The notes beneath the pieces were generated by a model, which searched no databases, had not been told where the DNA came from, and saw only the letters and a list, made by a program, of their open reading frames with translations. Below, piece after piece: positions 35,097 to 44,577 of a DNA stretch of 64,000 bases. This DNA comes from CBDCXE01 sp965223725 [NCBI: Nitrospinota bacterium]. Lineage in GTDB: Bacteria > Nitrospinota_A > UBA7883. The stretch spans positions 310,001 through 374,000 of the forward strand of contig CBDCXE010000001.1 in the NCBI GenBank assembly GCA_965223725.1, read 5' to 3'. The stretch's first letter is position 1. Each line of letters opens with the position of its first letter. A program made the position numbers and the translations under genes.

Positions 35097-35982
35097 AGGT
35101 AACTTCGCCATTGTTGATAGTCATCAGCCGCCGCCGGTAGGCCCAGCACATATATGTCATGGTGACAAAATAGGAGGCCGGTATCCGGTCCATGGCGGCC
35201 GTTTTCACACCCAATAGTGTCGTTTTCCCGCCAAACCCCATGGGGCCGATGCCCAGCGTGTTCGCTTTTTCCATTATCCAGCCCTCCAGCTCGGCAAGCG
35301 TTGGGTTTGGGTTGGTGTCGTTCAGCTTTCTGTGTAGTTGGGTTTTGCTCAATGCATAACCTTGCGCCCGGTCGCCCCCAATGGCAATGCCCAGCACGCC
35401 GGGGCTGCACCCCTTGCCCAGCGCCTTCACCACCGCGTCCAGTATGGTTTTTTTTACACCGTTGATATCCCTGCCCGCCTCCAGCTTGATCTGCGGCAAC
35501 GCGTATTGGGCGCCCACATTCTCGCACCCGCCGCCCTTCAGTACCAGGGTCATGGCAAGCTCCGGCTTGTCCCACTGGTTGATATGGATGTTGGGATGGC
35601 CTGCGCCGATGTTATCGTTTTTCAGCTCGCCGGTGAGCGAGTCCACAACGTTCTCGCGCAGATAATGCTTCAGCGTTGCCTTCTGCACGGCTGACTTTAT
35701 CGCCGCTGTGATATCTGATTCCCGCAAACCGAACGGGTAATTTATATCGAACGTCACAGTACCCGTATCCTGACAGATTGGCTGGGAGCTGTTTTTCGCC
35801 ATATCAATGTTTTCCAGGATCGACTCCAGCGTGGAACGGGCCAGGCTCGATTCGGCTTCCTGATCCCTGCCTTTTTTTATTCCTTCGATTATATCGTCCG
35901 GCAGTTGTGTCGATGTTCGGCGGATAAGCTCGATGACCGCATCTTCAAACCCTTCGGCGGACAGACCGATAATTTTTTCCAT
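35089..35982 (-). CDS. fumA: Fumarate hydratase class I, alpha subunit
   Basis: From the ATG at 35982 the 297-residue protein is the [4Fe-4S]-carrying subunit: the Cys in ICQDTGTVTFDI, in GGGCENVGAQY and in KGCSPGVLGIAIGGDRAQGY are the expected ligands. It catalyses fumarate-to-malate hydration with the beta subunit. Oxygen sensitivity of this class fits an anaerobic or microaerobic life. A GTG three codons upstream is an alternative start without a better site. It is the first gene of a four-gene overlapping unit. Confidence 0.94.
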   Translation of the reverse strand: MEKIIGLSAEGFEDAVIELIRRTSTQLPDDIIEGIKKGRDQEAESSLARSTLESILENIDMAKNSSQPICQDTGTVTFDINYPFGLRESDITAAIKSAVQKATLKHYLRENVVDSLTGELKNDNIGAGHPNIHINQWDKPELAMTLVLKGGGCENVGAQYALPQIKLEAGRDINGVKKTILDAVVKALGKGCSPGVLGIAIGGDRAQGYALSKTQLHRKLNDTNPNPTLAELEGWIMEKANTLGIGPMGFGGKTTLLGVKTAAMDRIPASYFVTMTYMCWAYRRRLMTINNGEVTYD

Positions 35983-36063
35983 ATTAACCACTCTTGTATT
36001 GGGAACCAGACCTCATACTGTTATATTAACAAATGGAAAGATTTAGAAAAAGGAATCAATTAT

Positions 36064-36735
36064 ATGTCTGGTAATAACAAAGAATATCATTATGCAATAG
36101 ACGATCTGGACGCTGAAGACTCGCGGCGGCTGATCAATATAATGGCGGAGTTTATCGATGGGTTCAACCTGGTGGCCGGCCTTGGGCCTATGGTGTCTGT
36201 CTTCGGGTCGGCCCGGTCGAAACCGCACGATCCATGCTTTAAAAAAGCGGAGAAGCTGGGCGCCTTGCTGGCGGACTCTGGCATTGGCATGTTAACCGGC
36301 GGCGGGCCGGGGATCATGGAAGCGGCCAACAAAGGCGCCTTTGAGGCTGGGGGCAAATCTGTGGGTGTGGCCATAAACCTGCCGAATGAACAGCCGTCGA
36401 ACCTCTATATCACCGATGGGATAGAGCTGAAGCATTTCTTTGTCCGCAAGGTTATGTTGATCAAATATTCACACGCCTATGTGATTTTCCCTGGAGGATA
36501 TGGCACCCTGGACGAGCTGTTCGAGGCGTTGACCCTGATCCGTACAGAGCGGATCGCGCCATTTCCGGTGGTTCTGTTTGGTCGTGATTACTGGACCCCT
36601 CTGCTCGACTGGCTGAAGTATTCGGTCAGAGAAAAAGGGTGCATTGACGACGACGATCTGGGCGCACTAACCATTACCGAAGATTTGCATGAAACTGTGG
36701 ATATATGCAAGGCTTCGGTCAATAACTCGTCATGA
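36064..36735 (+). CDS. LOG-family nucleotide phosphoribohydrolase-like protein
   Basis: The 223-residue protein belongs to the lysine-decarboxylase-like (LOG) Rossmann family, with GGGPGIMEAANKGAFEAGG and the FPGGYGTLDELFEALTL motif that gives the active-site Arg-Glu network. Such proteins hydrolyse cytokinin-type or other nucleoside monophosphates to base and ribose 5-phosphate. The start is the ATG at 36064 with a GGA-containing site. It is divergent from fumA across 81 bp. The LOG label is safe; the natural substrate is not. Confidence 0.9.
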   Translation: MSGNNKEYHYAIDDLDAEDSRRLINIMAEFIDGFNLVAGLGPMVSVFGSARSKPHDPCFKKAEKLGALLADSGIGMLTGGGPGIMEAANKGAFEAGGKSVGVAINLPNEQPSNLYITDGIELKHFFVRKVMLIKYSHAYVIFPGGYGTLDELFEALTLIRTERIAPFPVVLFGRDYWTPLLDWLKYSVREKGCIDDDDLGALTITEDLHETVDICKASVNNSS

Positions 36736-36741
36736 GCCTTT

Positions 36742-37068
36742 ATGATGGAACGTGAGTGCATGGGCTGCCAGGCCAGGTTTGTTGCAGGGCCTTGCCAGAT
36801 CGAAATCGGCGAAGAGATTGTGGACAGGCAGTTAGCAGAGTTGTGCGCCGATTGCGAAGCTAAACGGCTGGAGGCTAATTGCGCGGTCTGTGTTAATTGC
36901 GGCAAGCTCATACCACCCAACTCCCAGGTTGGTGTGATACCCGGCTCTAACGGCGAAAGCCTGATATGCCACACCACCTATGAATGCTCGCCGCCGGGCG
37001 GATCACACTATGGGTTTTGGGGCGAGGGCAAGCTGGAATCGAGCTTCAGGAAAATCGAGCAGTGCTGA
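36742..37068 (+). CDS. Cys-rich zinc-binding hypothetical protein
   Basis: The 108-residue protein has ten Cys, most in pairs: CMGC, CADC, CAVCVNC, and later C-x4-C (CHTTYEC). It would bind two or more zinc ions and resembles the small LIM/zinc-ribbon proteins of bacteria. It lies 6 bp after the LOG gene on the same strand, so the two are probably co-transcribed. The function is unknown. The ribosome-binding site is weak; there are two ATGs in a row. Confidence 0.75.
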   Translation: MMERECMGCQARFVAGPCQIEIGEEIVDRQLAELCADCEAKRLEANCAVCVNCGKLIPPNSQVGVIPGSNGESLICHTTYECSPPGGSHYGFWGEGKLESSFRKIEQC

Positions 37069-37076
37069 TCGGCTAA

Positions 37077-37877
37077 CTATTTTCTGTCCATCTCTTTGCG
37101 TACCGACCGGACATATCTGGCCAGCGATTTGACAGCGTCATCACTGGTCCTGGTGGCGTTGATGAGCTCCACTGCTTTCGAGCCGATAATCACGCCATCG
37201 GCGCTACGCGAAAGCGCCCGCGCCTGATCCGGAGTCTTCACACCGAACCCTGCCAGCACCGGAAGCTTGGTCATTTTTTTGATTTTGCTGATAGAGCTGG
37301 AAATTTCCCGTGCAGTGGCGGAAGCGCCGCCGGTGACCCCCTTGACGCTGATATAATATACGAACCCGCGGGAGAGCGAGACGATCCTTTTCAACCGCTT
37401 CGGTGTGGAAGTCGGCGCCGCCAGGAAAATCGTGTCCAAGCCGTTGGCCCTAGCCGGTGGGATAAACTCTTCGGAATCCTCCGGCGGCATGTCGGGTATG
37501 ATTAACCCGTCCACGCCAGAACTTTTGCAGGCGCTCATGAATTTTTTCACGCCATGATTGAACACCAGCGTTGAGGCCAGCATGAACACTATTGGAACAT
37601 CGCATGTTGTTCTGATTAGCTCGACAGTTTTTAACGTTTTGGTCAGGTTCGCGCCTTTGGCGATAGCGCGGTGAAACGAAGCCTGGATCACCGGCCCATC
37701 CGCCAGCGGGTCGGAGAAGGGGACGCCCAGCTCCACGATATCGGCGCCATTGTCGTATGCTGTTTTCACAAGCCGCTCTGTCATCTTCGAGGATGGATCG
37801 CCCGCGGTTATGAATATCACCAGCGCTTTTCGTTTCTCCGCTTTCAGCGTGTCGAGTCGTTGAGTGATCCTGCTCAT
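37077..37877 (-). CDS. trpA: Tryptophan synthase alpha chain
   Basis: The 266-residue TIM barrel splits indole-3-glycerol phosphate to indole and glyceraldehyde 3-phosphate. The catalytic Glu is in DIVELGVPFSDPLADGP, the catalytic Asp in GLIIPDMPPED, with the AGFGVKTPDQA and GVIIGSKAVELI phosphate-binding loops near the end. The ATG at 37877 lies one base after the trpB stop, so the pair is translationally coupled. A longer frame to 37898 overlaps trpB and is rejected. Confidence 0.96.
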   Translation of the reverse strand: MSRITQRLDTLKAEKRKALVIFITAGDPSSKMTERLVKTAYDNGADIVELGVPFSDPLADGPVIQASFHRAIAKGANLTKTLKTVELIRTTCDVPIVFMLASTLVFNHGVKKFMSACKSSGVDGLIIPDMPPEDSEEFIPPARANGLDTIFLAAPTSTPKRLKRIVSLSRGFVYYISVKGVTGGASATAREISSSISKIKKMTKLPVLAGFGVKTPDQARALSRSADGVIIGSKAVELINATRTSDDAVKSLARYVRSVRKEMDRK

Positions 37878-37878
37878 A

Positions 37879-39066
37879 TCAGTCGTACCCCAACACACTT
37901 TGCGCCACGGTCACGTCTTTGTCACCCCGACCGGAGAGACAGATGATCATCGACTGGCTCCGTTTCATTTTTGGGGCCGCTTTTATCGCGTATGCAACTG
38001 CATGGGCCGACTCGAACGCCGGGATGATACCCTCCAGCTTGCCCAGTTTCTCGAAAGCTTTCAGCGCTTCCTTGTCGGTGACGCTGACGTATTTGGCCCG
38101 GCCTGTGTCTTTGTAATAGGAATGCTCTGGCCCCACACCGGGGTAATCAAGCCCGGCGGAAATGGAATGGGTCTCCATCACCTGTCCATCCTTATCCATC
38201 ATTACATAACTTTTCGATCCATGCAGAACGCCGACTTTACCCCTGGCCAGCGGCGCGCCATGCTGACCCGTAGTCAGGCCGAGCCCAGCCGCCTCCACGC
38301 CAACCATTGCCACCGATTTATCTTTATAAAACGGATGAAACAGACCCATGCTGTTCGATCCGCCACCGACACAGGCCACCAGCATATCCGGCAGCCGTCC
38401 TGTCTCTTCTTTTATCTGTCGCCGCGCCTCCTGCCCGATCACAGACTGGAACTGACGCACGATTTTCGGGAACGGGTGCGGCCCCACCACCGAGCCGAGA
38501 ATGTAGTGCGTATCCTCGACGGAGCCTATCCAGTCGCGGATAGCCTCCGACGTGGCGTCTTTAAGTGTTCGTGTGCCACTGTCAACCGGGATGACATTGG
38601 CGCCCAGCAGTTTCATCCGGAATACGTTCAGCTTCTGCCGTTCCATATCCACAGAGCCCATATAGACATCGCACTTCAGGTTGAGCAACGCCGCCGCGGT
38701 GGCCGTGGCCACGCCATGCTGGCCGGCGCCAGTCTCTGCGATGACCCGTTTTTTCTTCATGTTCACAGCCAGCAGACCTTGCCCTATGGTGTTGTTGATC
38801 TTGTGGGCGCCGGTATGGGTCAGGTCCTCGCGTTTTAAATATATCTGTGCGCCGCCGCAATGTTTGGTCAACCGCTCTGCAAAATATAGCGGCGTAGCCC
38901 TGCCGATATAATAGGTGTGATATTTACGTAACTGATCCTGGAACCTGGGCGAACGCATAGCCTTCTCGAACTGCGCGTCGAGCGCCTCCAGGGCCGGCAT
39001 CAGTGTCTCTATCACCCACTGCCCGCCAAACTGACCATAGCGACCGTGGGAATCTGGTAATGTCAT
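37879..39066 (-). CDS. trpB: Tryptophan synthase beta chain
   Basis: The 395-residue PLP enzyme condenses indole with serine to tryptophan. The Schiff-base Lys is in [39 protein letters not shown] [14 protein letters not shown], the phosphate loop [12 protein letters not shown] and the LSGRGDKD end are all standard for TrpB1. The start is the ATG at 39066 (a TTG codon precedes). No other trp genes are in the window, so the remaining pathway is encoded elsewhere. Confidence 0.96.
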   Translation of the reverse strand: MTLPDSHGRYGQFGGQWVIETLMPALEALDAQFEKAMRSPRFQDQLRKYHTYYIGRATPLYFAERLTKHCGGAQIYLKREDLTHTGAHKINNTIGQGLLAVNMKKKRVIAETGAGQHGVATATAAALLNLKCDVYMGSVDMERQKLNVFRMKLLGANVIPVDSGTRTLKDATSEAIRDWIGSVEDTHYILGSVVGPHPFPKIVRQFQSVIGQEARRQIKEETGRLPDMLVACVGGGSNSMGLFHPFYKDKSVAMVGVEAAGLGLTTGQHGAPLARGKVGVLHGSKSYVMMDKDGQVMETHSISAGLDYPGVGPEHSYYKDTGRAKYVSVTDKEALKAFEKLGKLEGIIPAFESAHAVAYAIKAAPKMKRSQSMIICLSGRGDKDVTVAQSVLGYD

Positions 39067-39247
39067 CAATCTCTACAAATTTAAATGAACCAATATATCG
39101 CATATATATTCATTTTCAATAGTTGTTTATGCGACAGTGGCATATGGTGATGGTGTCAAATTACTCTTGACATTGTAAGGCAGTTAAGGACAATACATGG
39201 AAAGGAAGTTTTAATCAACATATGATATGCCTTGAGGGAGAAGGTTA

Positions 39248-39313
39248 ATGCCGAAGAAATTGCTATCCGCACTTTATGCAAGCCTTGTATTCATGCTCTT
39301 GAAAGTCAATTAA
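39248..39313 (+). other. Displaced start and signal-peptide half of the next gene
   Basis: An ATG at 39248 has the strong site GAGGGAGAAGG upstream and opens MPKKLLSALYASLVFMLLKVN, then a stop. Shifting frame near 39295-39305 joins it to the frame of the CSLREA protein and yields a normal long signal peptide. The in-frame ATG at 39342 has no ribosome-binding site. This points to a one-base frameshift, either real or a sequencing error. Confidence 0.7.
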
Positions 39314-39341
39314 AGCCGCTGTAATTTTACTGTTATTTGTT

Positions 39342-41969
39342 ATGGCAATCGCCGCGCCTCCTGCCGCCACTGCAGCAACGTATACCGTCACTAAAACCGC
39401 CGACACCAACGATGGGACGTGCGGTGTCGATTGCTCGTTGCGCGAGGCTATCCACGCCGCCAACAGCACCATAGGGGTGGATACCATAAACATTCCGAAT
39501 GGTGTTTACAAAATCGCCATAGCCGGAACCGGGGAGGATTTGAACGCCACCGGCGATTTTGATATTTTGAACAACCTGAATATAGTCGGCTCTGGTAAAG
39601 ATACGACGATTATAGATGGTGATGAGATGGATCGGGTCTTCCACAATACTGGGTCAAATAACGTATTCATAACCAACCTCACGATCCGAAGGGGCCGCTA
39701 TTCCACCGGCGGCGGCATCTCCAACAAAGGCACAATGGTTGTGACCAACTGCAATATATTTAACAATGAAGCTACACCCAGCGCAGGAGGTGGGATCGAG
39801 AATTCCGGAGGGACACTTACAATAAACGGATCAACCATCAGCGGCAACACTGGCGACACTGCCGGCGGTGTCAGCAACTCCGGTGGAACGGCCACCGTCA
39901 ATATCAACAATTCCATAATACACAACAACACCGGCTCCATCGGCGGAGGCGGTGTCAACAGCAGCGGTGATACGACCACTAATATATACAACTCCACCAT
40001 CAGCGGCAATAGTGCCACCTTCGGCGGTGGTATAAGGATCCTCAGCGCATTTAATTCAGGCAAAGTAACCATCACCGGCTCCATGGTCACTGGGAATATA
40101 ACAAACAATGGTGGTGGTGGCATTAGAGGTGTCTTTGCCAGTATCGAAATTACCAATTCGACCATTGGCGGGAACTTCACTAGTAACATTGGCGGCGGTC
40201 TGTTAAACAATCAAGGCTTGGTAACCATTTCGAATTCAGTGTTTACAGCCAACTCCGCAAACCTGGGGGGCGCTGTTTATAATGACGGCAATGGCATTGT
40301 AAACATGACCGGGTCGATGGTCAAATACAATTCCGCCGGTACTGGTGGTGGTGTTTATATGACTGGTAATTCCACATTCAACAGCGGCGCTTCTGTATTC
40401 AGCTCCAACACAGCCAATGATGGTGGTGGACTGTTTATAGATAACAGCACGGCGACCGTCAACAGCTCTTCCATAAACTATAACAGCGCATCCAACACCG
40501 GTGGCGGTGTTCTGCTTACCAATAACAGCTCGGTTAACATAAACAACTCCACCGTCAGGGATAACAGCTCAACCTCTGGCGGAGGAGTTTATAACATAAT
40601 TAATAGTTTACCTACCATCACCAACTCCACCATAAGTGGTAACATGGCCAGGAACCTGGGTGGTGGCATTTACAACTCCGCCACCATGACTTTGACCAAT
40701 ACCACCGTAAGCGCTAATAGCGCGGGTCTTGGTGGGGGCATTGTGAATGTCAATTCAATGACCTTTTCCAACAGCATCGTCGCCATGCAAAGCAGCGCCA
40801 GCAATTGCGTTGTCAGCGGGACCAATACATCCAATGGGTATAACCTGGACAGTGATGGAACCTGCGGGTTTACACAGCCCACAGATTTGCAGAATGCAAA
40901 CCCAAAACTAGGTCCACTAGCGCATAACGGCGGACCGACAAAAACCCATGCGCTTTATGCCAGCTCGTCTGCAGTGGACACCGGGTCGTGCGCTAACCAG
41001 AAAGATCAAAGAAATGTTTCTCGCCCATTGATAAAATGTGATATCGGCGCATATGAATATACAGACGCCCCGAATGACCATAACGGTGATGGGAGGGCGG
41101 ATATTTTGAGACGATATGTTCCCGATGGGCGAACATTAACTTGGTTAATGGCCGGGAGTAAAGTTGCAAGCGCAATGTGGACAACCAAGTTTAACAATAA
41201 CAACTGGGAGGTTATCAGCTCTGGCGATTTAATTGGGAACCGAAATAAAGACCTGTTATGGCGCTATAAGCCGGATGGCCGAACACTGATCTGGTTCATG
41301 CGTGGAAACGCTGTTTGGGCTGTTCAATGGACATCGCAGTTTCTTAATAATAATTGGGAAGTTGCAGCTATCGGAGATTTCAATAACGATGATTTCGCAG
41401 ACATCTTGTGGCGATACAAGCCAGATGGCCGAACATTGGTATGGACGATGTTTGGTTCTTCCGTTGTATCCAGCCAATGGACTTCAAAGTTTTTCAATAA
41501 CAATTGGGAAGTTGCCGGTATTGGAGATTTCAACAATGATGGCAAATCTGACGTTCTATGGAGATACAAACCGGATGGCCGGACATTAATCAGGTTTATG
41601 TCTGGCAGCACAGTATTAGGCAGTCAATGGACTTCAAAGTTCTTCAATAACAATTGGGAAGTTGCAGGCATAGGGGACTTTCATAACAATAGCCTGTCAG
41701 ACATTTTATGGCGATATAAGCCAGATGGCCGGACATTGCTATGGACTATGGTTGGGAGTACAGTGCCATCGAGTCAGTGGACATCACTATTTTTTAATCT
41801 CAACTGGGAAGTGGTAAAAGTCGGGGATTATAACGGTGATCGCAAAGTCGACGTTTTATGGCGTTATAAGCCGGATGGCCGGACATTAATCAGAACTATG
41901 TCAGGCAATGCAGTTATAGCCACCCAGTGGACATCTCTACAATATGGGCCGGGCTGGTCAATAGAGTAA
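39342..41969 (+). CDS. CSLREA beta-helix protein with six FG-GAP/VCBS-like repeats (5' end frameshifted)
   Basis: The 875-residue frame begins with MAIAAPPAATAATYTVTKT, only the end of a signal peptide. The CSLREA domain (DCSLREAIHAANSTIG) is followed by about 470 residues of beta-helix with GNSATFGGGI- and NSSGxT-like turns, and six Asp-loop repeats close the protein. The order and the last repeats match the proteins starting at 17311 and 19795. Exported surface or secreted protein by analogy; ligand unknown. The start problem is described at 39248-39313. Confidence 0.85.
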   Translation: MAIAAPPAATAATYTVTKTADTNDGTCGVDCSLREAIHAANSTIGVDTINIPNGVYKIAIAGTGEDLNATGDFDILNNLNIVGSGKDTTIIDGDEMDRVFHNTGSNNVFITNLTIRRGRYSTGGGISNKGTMVVTNCNIFNNEATPSAGGGIENSGGTLTINGSTISGNTGDTAGGVSNSGGTATVNINNSIIHNNTGSIGGGGVNSSGDTTTNIYNSTISGNSATFGGGIRILSAFNSGKVTITGSMVTGNITNNGGGGIRGVFASIEITNSTIGGNFTSNIGGGLLNNQGLVTISNSVFTANSANLGGAVYNDGNGIVNMTGSMVKYNSAGTGGGVYMTGNSTFNSGASVFSSNTANDGGGLFIDNSTATVNSSSINYNSASNTGGGVLLTNNSSVNINNSTVRDNSSTSGGGVYNIINSLPTITNSTISGNMARNLGGGIYNSATMTLTNTTVSANSAGLGGGIVNVNSMTFSNSIVAMQSSASNCVVSGTNTSNGYNLDSDGTCGFTQPTDLQNANPKLGPLAHNGGPTKTHALYASSSAVDTGSCANQKDQRNVSRPLIKCDIGAYEYTDAPNDHNGDGRADILRRYVPDGRTLTWLMAGSKVASAMWTTKFNNNNWEVISSGDLIGNRNKDLLWRYKPDGRTLIWFMRGNAVWAVQWTSQFLNNNWEVAAIGDFNNDDFADILWRYKPDGRTLVWTMFGSSVVSSQWTSKFFNNNWEVAGIGDFNNDGKSDVLWRYKPDGRTLIRFMSGSTVLGSQWTSKFFNNNWEVAGIGDFHNNSLSDILWRYKPDGRTLLWTMVGSTVPSSQWTSLFFNLNWEVVKVGDYNGDRKVDVLWRYKPDGRTLIRTMSGNAVIATQWTSLQYGPGWSIE
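41071..41966 (+). repeat. Six-unit propeller repeat block, copy 3
   Basis: Asp-loop variants are DHNGDG, DLIGNR, DFNNDD, DFNNDG, DFHNNS and DYNGDR. Units 2 and 5 have lost several loop Asp residues, so calcium binding there is doubtful. The DNA between units 3, 4 and 5 is nearly identical around FNNNWEVAGIGDF. Confidence 0.85.
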
Positions 41970-42190
41970 ATAGTTCATAGGTAATTTTCGCGCCATATTA
42001 TTACTTTTTTATATGATGTTGCCCCTTTCAACGCTCATTTCAGACTCTCAAACCTTACCAACCAACGCGGAATGCGCTATTACCATAGCCAACTTTTATT
42101 AAATACAAAACATTAGTGTTGCTTATAAATAATATATGAATTTTATGTTAAAATCGGACGATTTGCATGTCAGTATAGTGGAGGCTAGTT

Positions 42191-43360
42191 TTGACCAGCT
42201 TGAAAATTTTTGCGTGTGGAACCGATTATTTAAGGCACTACACTTTATCTTATATTTGTCGCACACCTTTGCTGGCAATCTGGTACGCCCTCTTTTTTAT
42301 TACACCGGACGCATTGTTTGCTGAAGAAAAATCGCTCAAGGTTGGCGCTGTTTACAAATATCTGTATCAGAATGTTTCAATCAAGGTTTTATCCGATACA
42401 GATGTGGAAATTTCCGGGTGGGGGCTGATCGTACCTGGTGTATATACACTGGCAGGTAACAAGCTAACGGTAGTCAGCGATAGTTCCGGGAAGAAGCAGG
42501 AGTCTGTATACGATATAACAGATGAAGGAATCGTCGACAAGGATATGAAAATCCTCTACCCAGATAGCAAGTTCCAGAAGGCTATTAATAACACCATGAT
42601 GGGGCACATTATTGATAGCGATATGGACCATTTAAGCGTGTTATTGAAAAATGGGGCAGATCCGAATGCTATTTCCAAGGATGGGGACAGCGCGTTGGTG
42701 GAAGCGGTCGAGGTGGGCGCTCTGGAAATATCACGGCTATTGATTGATAGTGGCGCCGATGTGAACGCTGAAAATAGTGATGGCGATACGGCGTTGATGT
42801 GGGCGGCGAATTTGGGCCGTTTGGATATAGCCAAACTGCTGATCGAAAACTACGCGGATGTAAACGCGGGTGACACGGATGGCAACACGCCGCTGATCTG
42901 GGCCGCCTATGAAGGGCATATTAATATAGCGAAACTGCTGTTGGAAAACAGGGCCAGGGTAAACAAAAAAAATAAGCTTGACGTAACGGCCCTGATCGCC
43001 GCCACCGAGGTGGGTAATGCAGACATAGCCAAATTATTGATACAAAATGGCGCGGATGTGAACACGAAAAAATGGATGGGATACTCGCCACTGATACAGG
43101 CGGCTTACGAAGGCTATGGGTATATCGCAAAATTACTGATCGACCATGGCGCTAATCTGGACACGAAGAACAAGTTTGGCAACACTGCGCTGATAGAGGC
43201 GGCAATTGAGGGACACGTTGAGATCGGCAAACTGCTGATCGCTAAAGGCGCGAATGTCCACATGAAAAACAAGTTTGGCAAAACAGCGTTGACAGAAGCC
43301 TCCAATAAAGGTCATAAAGAGATTGTAAGTCTGCTCAAGAATGCAGGGGCATCAAAGTAA
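42191..43360 (+). CDS. Exported ankyrin-repeat protein
   Basis: The 389-residue protein starts at a TTG (42191) with GGAGG seven bases upstream. A hydrophobic segment near residues 25-45 ending in DALFAEE is a signal peptide or anchor. After about 90 residues of beta-rich sequence come seven full ankyrin repeats plus a partial first one, with the usual TALxxAxxxGHxxIxxLLIxxGADVNxK pattern (e.g. DTALMWAANLGRLDIAKLL). Ankyrin repeats bind proteins; in periplasmic proteins they often shield catalases or toxins. No such partner is encoded next door; TMEM43 follows 31 bp downstream. Confidence 0.88.
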   Translation: MTSLKIFACGTDYLRHYTLSYICRTPLLAIWYALFFITPDALFAEEKSLKVGAVYKYLYQNVSIKVLSDTDVEISGWGLIVPGVYTLAGNKLTVVSDSSGKKQESVYDITDEGIVDKDMKILYPDSKFQKAINNTMMGHIIDSDMDHLSVLLKNGADPNAISKDGDSALVEAVEVGALEISRLLIDSGADVNAENSDGDTALMWAANLGRLDIAKLLIENYADVNAGDTDGNTPLIWAAYEGHINIAKLLLENRARVNKKNKLDVTALIAATEVGNADIAKLLIQNGADVNTKKWMGYSPLIQAAYEGYGYIAKLLIDHGANLDTKNKFGNTALIEAAIEGHVEIGKLLIAKGANVHMKNKFGKTALTEASNKGHKEIVSLLKNAGASK

Positions 43361-43391
43361 ACACAGTTAGTGGATAAATTACGGGGCTGAA

Positions 43392-44552
43392 ATGAACGAT
43401 AGCTATGTGAAAACAGAGTACACCTCCATCGGTGGGCGGTTAAAGGAGTCAATAAAAGGCATCGTCTTTGGTGGCATCCTGTTTATTTTGGCGTTTCCGG
43501 TCCTGTTCTGGAACGAGGGACGGGCTGTTAAGACCGCCCAGGCCCTGGATGAAGGCGCCGGCGCGGTTATTTCTGTCCCTTCCGAAAAAGCAGACGCAGG
43601 CAATGGAGGCAAGCTTGTTCATATGACCGGGTTGGCCACCACCGACGAAACCCTTACGGATCCGGTTTTTGGCGTTTCTTTCGCCGGTATCAGCCTCAGC
43701 AGAAACGTTAAAATGTATCAATGGATAGAAGACAAAAAGGTCGAAACCGAGAAAAATCTGGGTGGTGGTGAAGAAAGGGTGACCACCTACACATACCGAA
43801 AAGAGTGGTCAAATCACCTGATCAATTCATCACGGTTTGCGAACCAGAAAGGGCACATCAACCCCACTTCGATTCCCTATAAAAGCGAATCCTATTATGC
43901 TGATAAGGTCACCGTCGGCGCGTTCGACCTCACCACATTGCAGACGAAAAGAATAGGTGGAGAGCGCGACCTGCCGGTTACCACAGAGTTCCTGAACTCC
44001 GCAGATCCCTCGATCCGTGGAAAATTCAGGATCAATGGCAGCCATTTTGGAACAGGAGAGCCGGCCGCGCCAAAGATCGGCGATCTGCGTGTTTCCTTCT
44101 CGGTGGTGGAGCCGACAACGGTCAGTCTTGTGGCCACTCAACGTGGAGAGACCTTCGAGCCTTATATCGCCAAGTCTGGCTATCGGGTCGATCTGTTTCA
44201 AACCGGTACCCATACCGCCGAGGCCATGTTCGAGCAGGCGGAGGCTGTTAACAAGTTTTTCACCTGGCTCCTCCGCGTGATCGGATTTCTCATGATGTGG
44301 TTTGGTTTATCGCTCATCGCGAGGCCGTTGGTGGTGGTTGCGGATATCGTCCCCATCGTTGGTACCATTGTCGGTATGGGGGCTGGCTTTTTCGCGTTTG
44401 CCATAGCTGCGCCAGCCACCTTGATGACGATAGCGTTTGCCTGGTTTTATTATCGGCCACTGTTAGGCATCGCGCTGGCCGCCGTGGGCGTGGGTATTTT
44501 CGTTTGGGGCGTGCGGAAGGCAAGGGCCCGTCAAACCGAGGCGGTGGCCTGA
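43392..44552 (+). CDS. TMEM43-family membrane protein
   Basis: The 386-residue protein has one N-terminal TM helix (GIVFGGILFILAFPVLFWNEGRAV), a large extramembrane domain of about 230 residues and three TM helices at the C-terminus. The FWNEGRAV motif, LARPLVVVADIVPIVG-like SLIARPLVVVADIVPIVG and the general order are those of TMEM43 (DUF1625) proteins, found from bacteria to humans. The molecular role of bacterial members is not established. It follows the ankyrin gene closely and converges on pdaD. Confidence 0.9.
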   Translation: MNDSYVKTEYTSIGGRLKESIKGIVFGGILFILAFPVLFWNEGRAVKTAQALDEGAGAVISVPSEKADAGNGGKLVHMTGLATTDETLTDPVFGVSFAGISLSRNVKMYQWIEDKKVETEKNLGGGEERVTTYTYRKEWSNHLINSSRFANQKGHINPTSIPYKSESYYADKVTVGAFDLTTLQTKRIGGERDLPVTTEFLNSADPSIRGKFRINGSHFGTGEPAAPKIGDLRVSFSVVEPTTVSLVATQRGETFEPYIAKSGYRVDLFQTGTHTAEAMFEQAEAVNKFFTWLLRVIGFLMMWFGLSLIARPLVVVADIVPIVGTIVGMGAGFFAFAIAAPATLMTIAFAWFYYRPLLGIALAAVGVGIFVWGVRKARARQTEAVA

Positions 44553-44577
44553 AAACCTGCCAATGTGTCGGCGCTGG

